12,625 bases of DNA from CANHEE01 sp043777755. GTDB taxonomy: Bacteria > Bacteroidota > Bacteroidia > Chitinophagales > Saprospiraceae. Where the stretch lies: the NCBI GenBank assembly GCA_043777755.1, contig JAYWHK010000067.1, positions 1 through 12,625 of the forward strand, in the 5' to 3' direction. The translations under genes and the position numbers were made by a program. Below, piece by piece: positions 12,480 to 12,625 of the stretch (position 1 is its first letter; each line of letters starts with the position of its first letter). The notes below the pieces were generated by a model. The model was not told the origin of the DNA. It saw nothing but the letters and a program-made list of their open reading frames with translations, and ran no database searches.

Positions 12480-12625
12480 ATGACAGAACTCCATTTTGAC
12501 TCAAACGGCAACCTAACACCTTACTCAAAAATAACGACCGATTTAGCGACTTTTGAAAAAGTATTTGTGACAGATTTTGAAAATTCTACGACACGTAAAA
12601 CCTTGTTTGACAATTATTTATGGTA
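12480..12625 (+). CDS. Nucleotidyltransferase-fold protein, copy 2 (cut by window end)
   Basis: An open frame starting at ATG 12480 and running off the window, giving MTELHFDSNGNLTPYSKI and continuing for 48 codons. From the shared HFDSNGN onward it is identical to copy 1 except R47 to W at the end of the visible part. The four or five residues before that differ (MQF versus MTEL). The active-site GS-x9-DxD would lie beyond the window, so whether this copy is intact and catalytic cannot be judged. It starts one base after the 79-aa gene, so it belongs to the same operon. Confidence 0.8.
   Translation, partial: MTELHFDSNGNLTPYSKITTDLATFEKVFVTDFENSTTRKTLFDNYLW

Larger units (their letters stand above)
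11760..12625 (+). repeat. Tandem duplication of the nucleotidyltransferase gene
   Basis: Bases 11760-11894 and 12491-12625 are direct repeats 731 bp apart, matching at 132 of 135 positions. The differences are at 11829/12560 and 11832/12563 (both silent) and 11890/12621 (Arg to Trp). Similarity starts abruptly at codon 4-5, and its right end lies outside the window. Confidence 0.95.

Overview
The window looks like chromosomal DNA of a member of the Bacteroidota (Bacteroidetes). It is AT-rich, genes lack clear Shine-Dalgarno sequences, several intergenic regions carry the TAnnTTTG promoter element typical of the phylum, and it encodes a TamL-type outer-membrane lipoprotein and a stand-alone LytTR regulator. 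I would not go below phylum; the homodimeric AceE-type pyruvate dehydrogenase and the many short intergenic repeats hint at a Cytophagia/Saprospiria-like lineage, but that is inference.

Layout. Positions 1-1027 (minus strand) hold a small secreted hypothetical protein and a stand-alone LytTR transcription factor, separated by a perfect 19-bp palindrome. Just upstream of the LytTR gene are two 13-bp direct repeats exactly 21 bp apart, the geometry of a LytTR operator. At 1403-3127 lies a dynamin-family membrane GTPase. It converges on a TrmH/SpoU RNA 2'-O-methyltransferase gene (3315-4073, minus). The gap between them is packed with a short repeat in both orientations that also supplies the stop codon of the methyltransferase. 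The 389-bp gap 4074-4462 contains a probable 160-bp MITE (4201-4360) with 8-bp target duplications and GTAACT ends, which fits an IS66-type transposase acting in trans.

Positions 4463-8173 hold tamL (outer-membrane insertase-like lipoprotein) and a SWIM zinc-finger protein, probably co-transcribed and ended by a hairpin with a T-run at 8288-8319. aceE (8392-11058), the E1 component of pyruvate dehydrogenase, follows from its own promoter region; its E2/E3 partners are not in the window.

The right end (11084-12625) is accessory in character: a RelE/ParE-type toxin-antitoxin pair with overlapping genes, a short remnant ORF, then a tightly packed module of a minimal nucleotidyltransferase-fold protein (DUF6932-like, GS-x9-DxD), a 79-aa helical partner, and the start of a second, almost identical nucleotidyltransferase gene running off the window. 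This tandem module is the strongest candidate here for an under-described system. I see no tRNA, rRNA, CRISPR array or intact insertion sequence.
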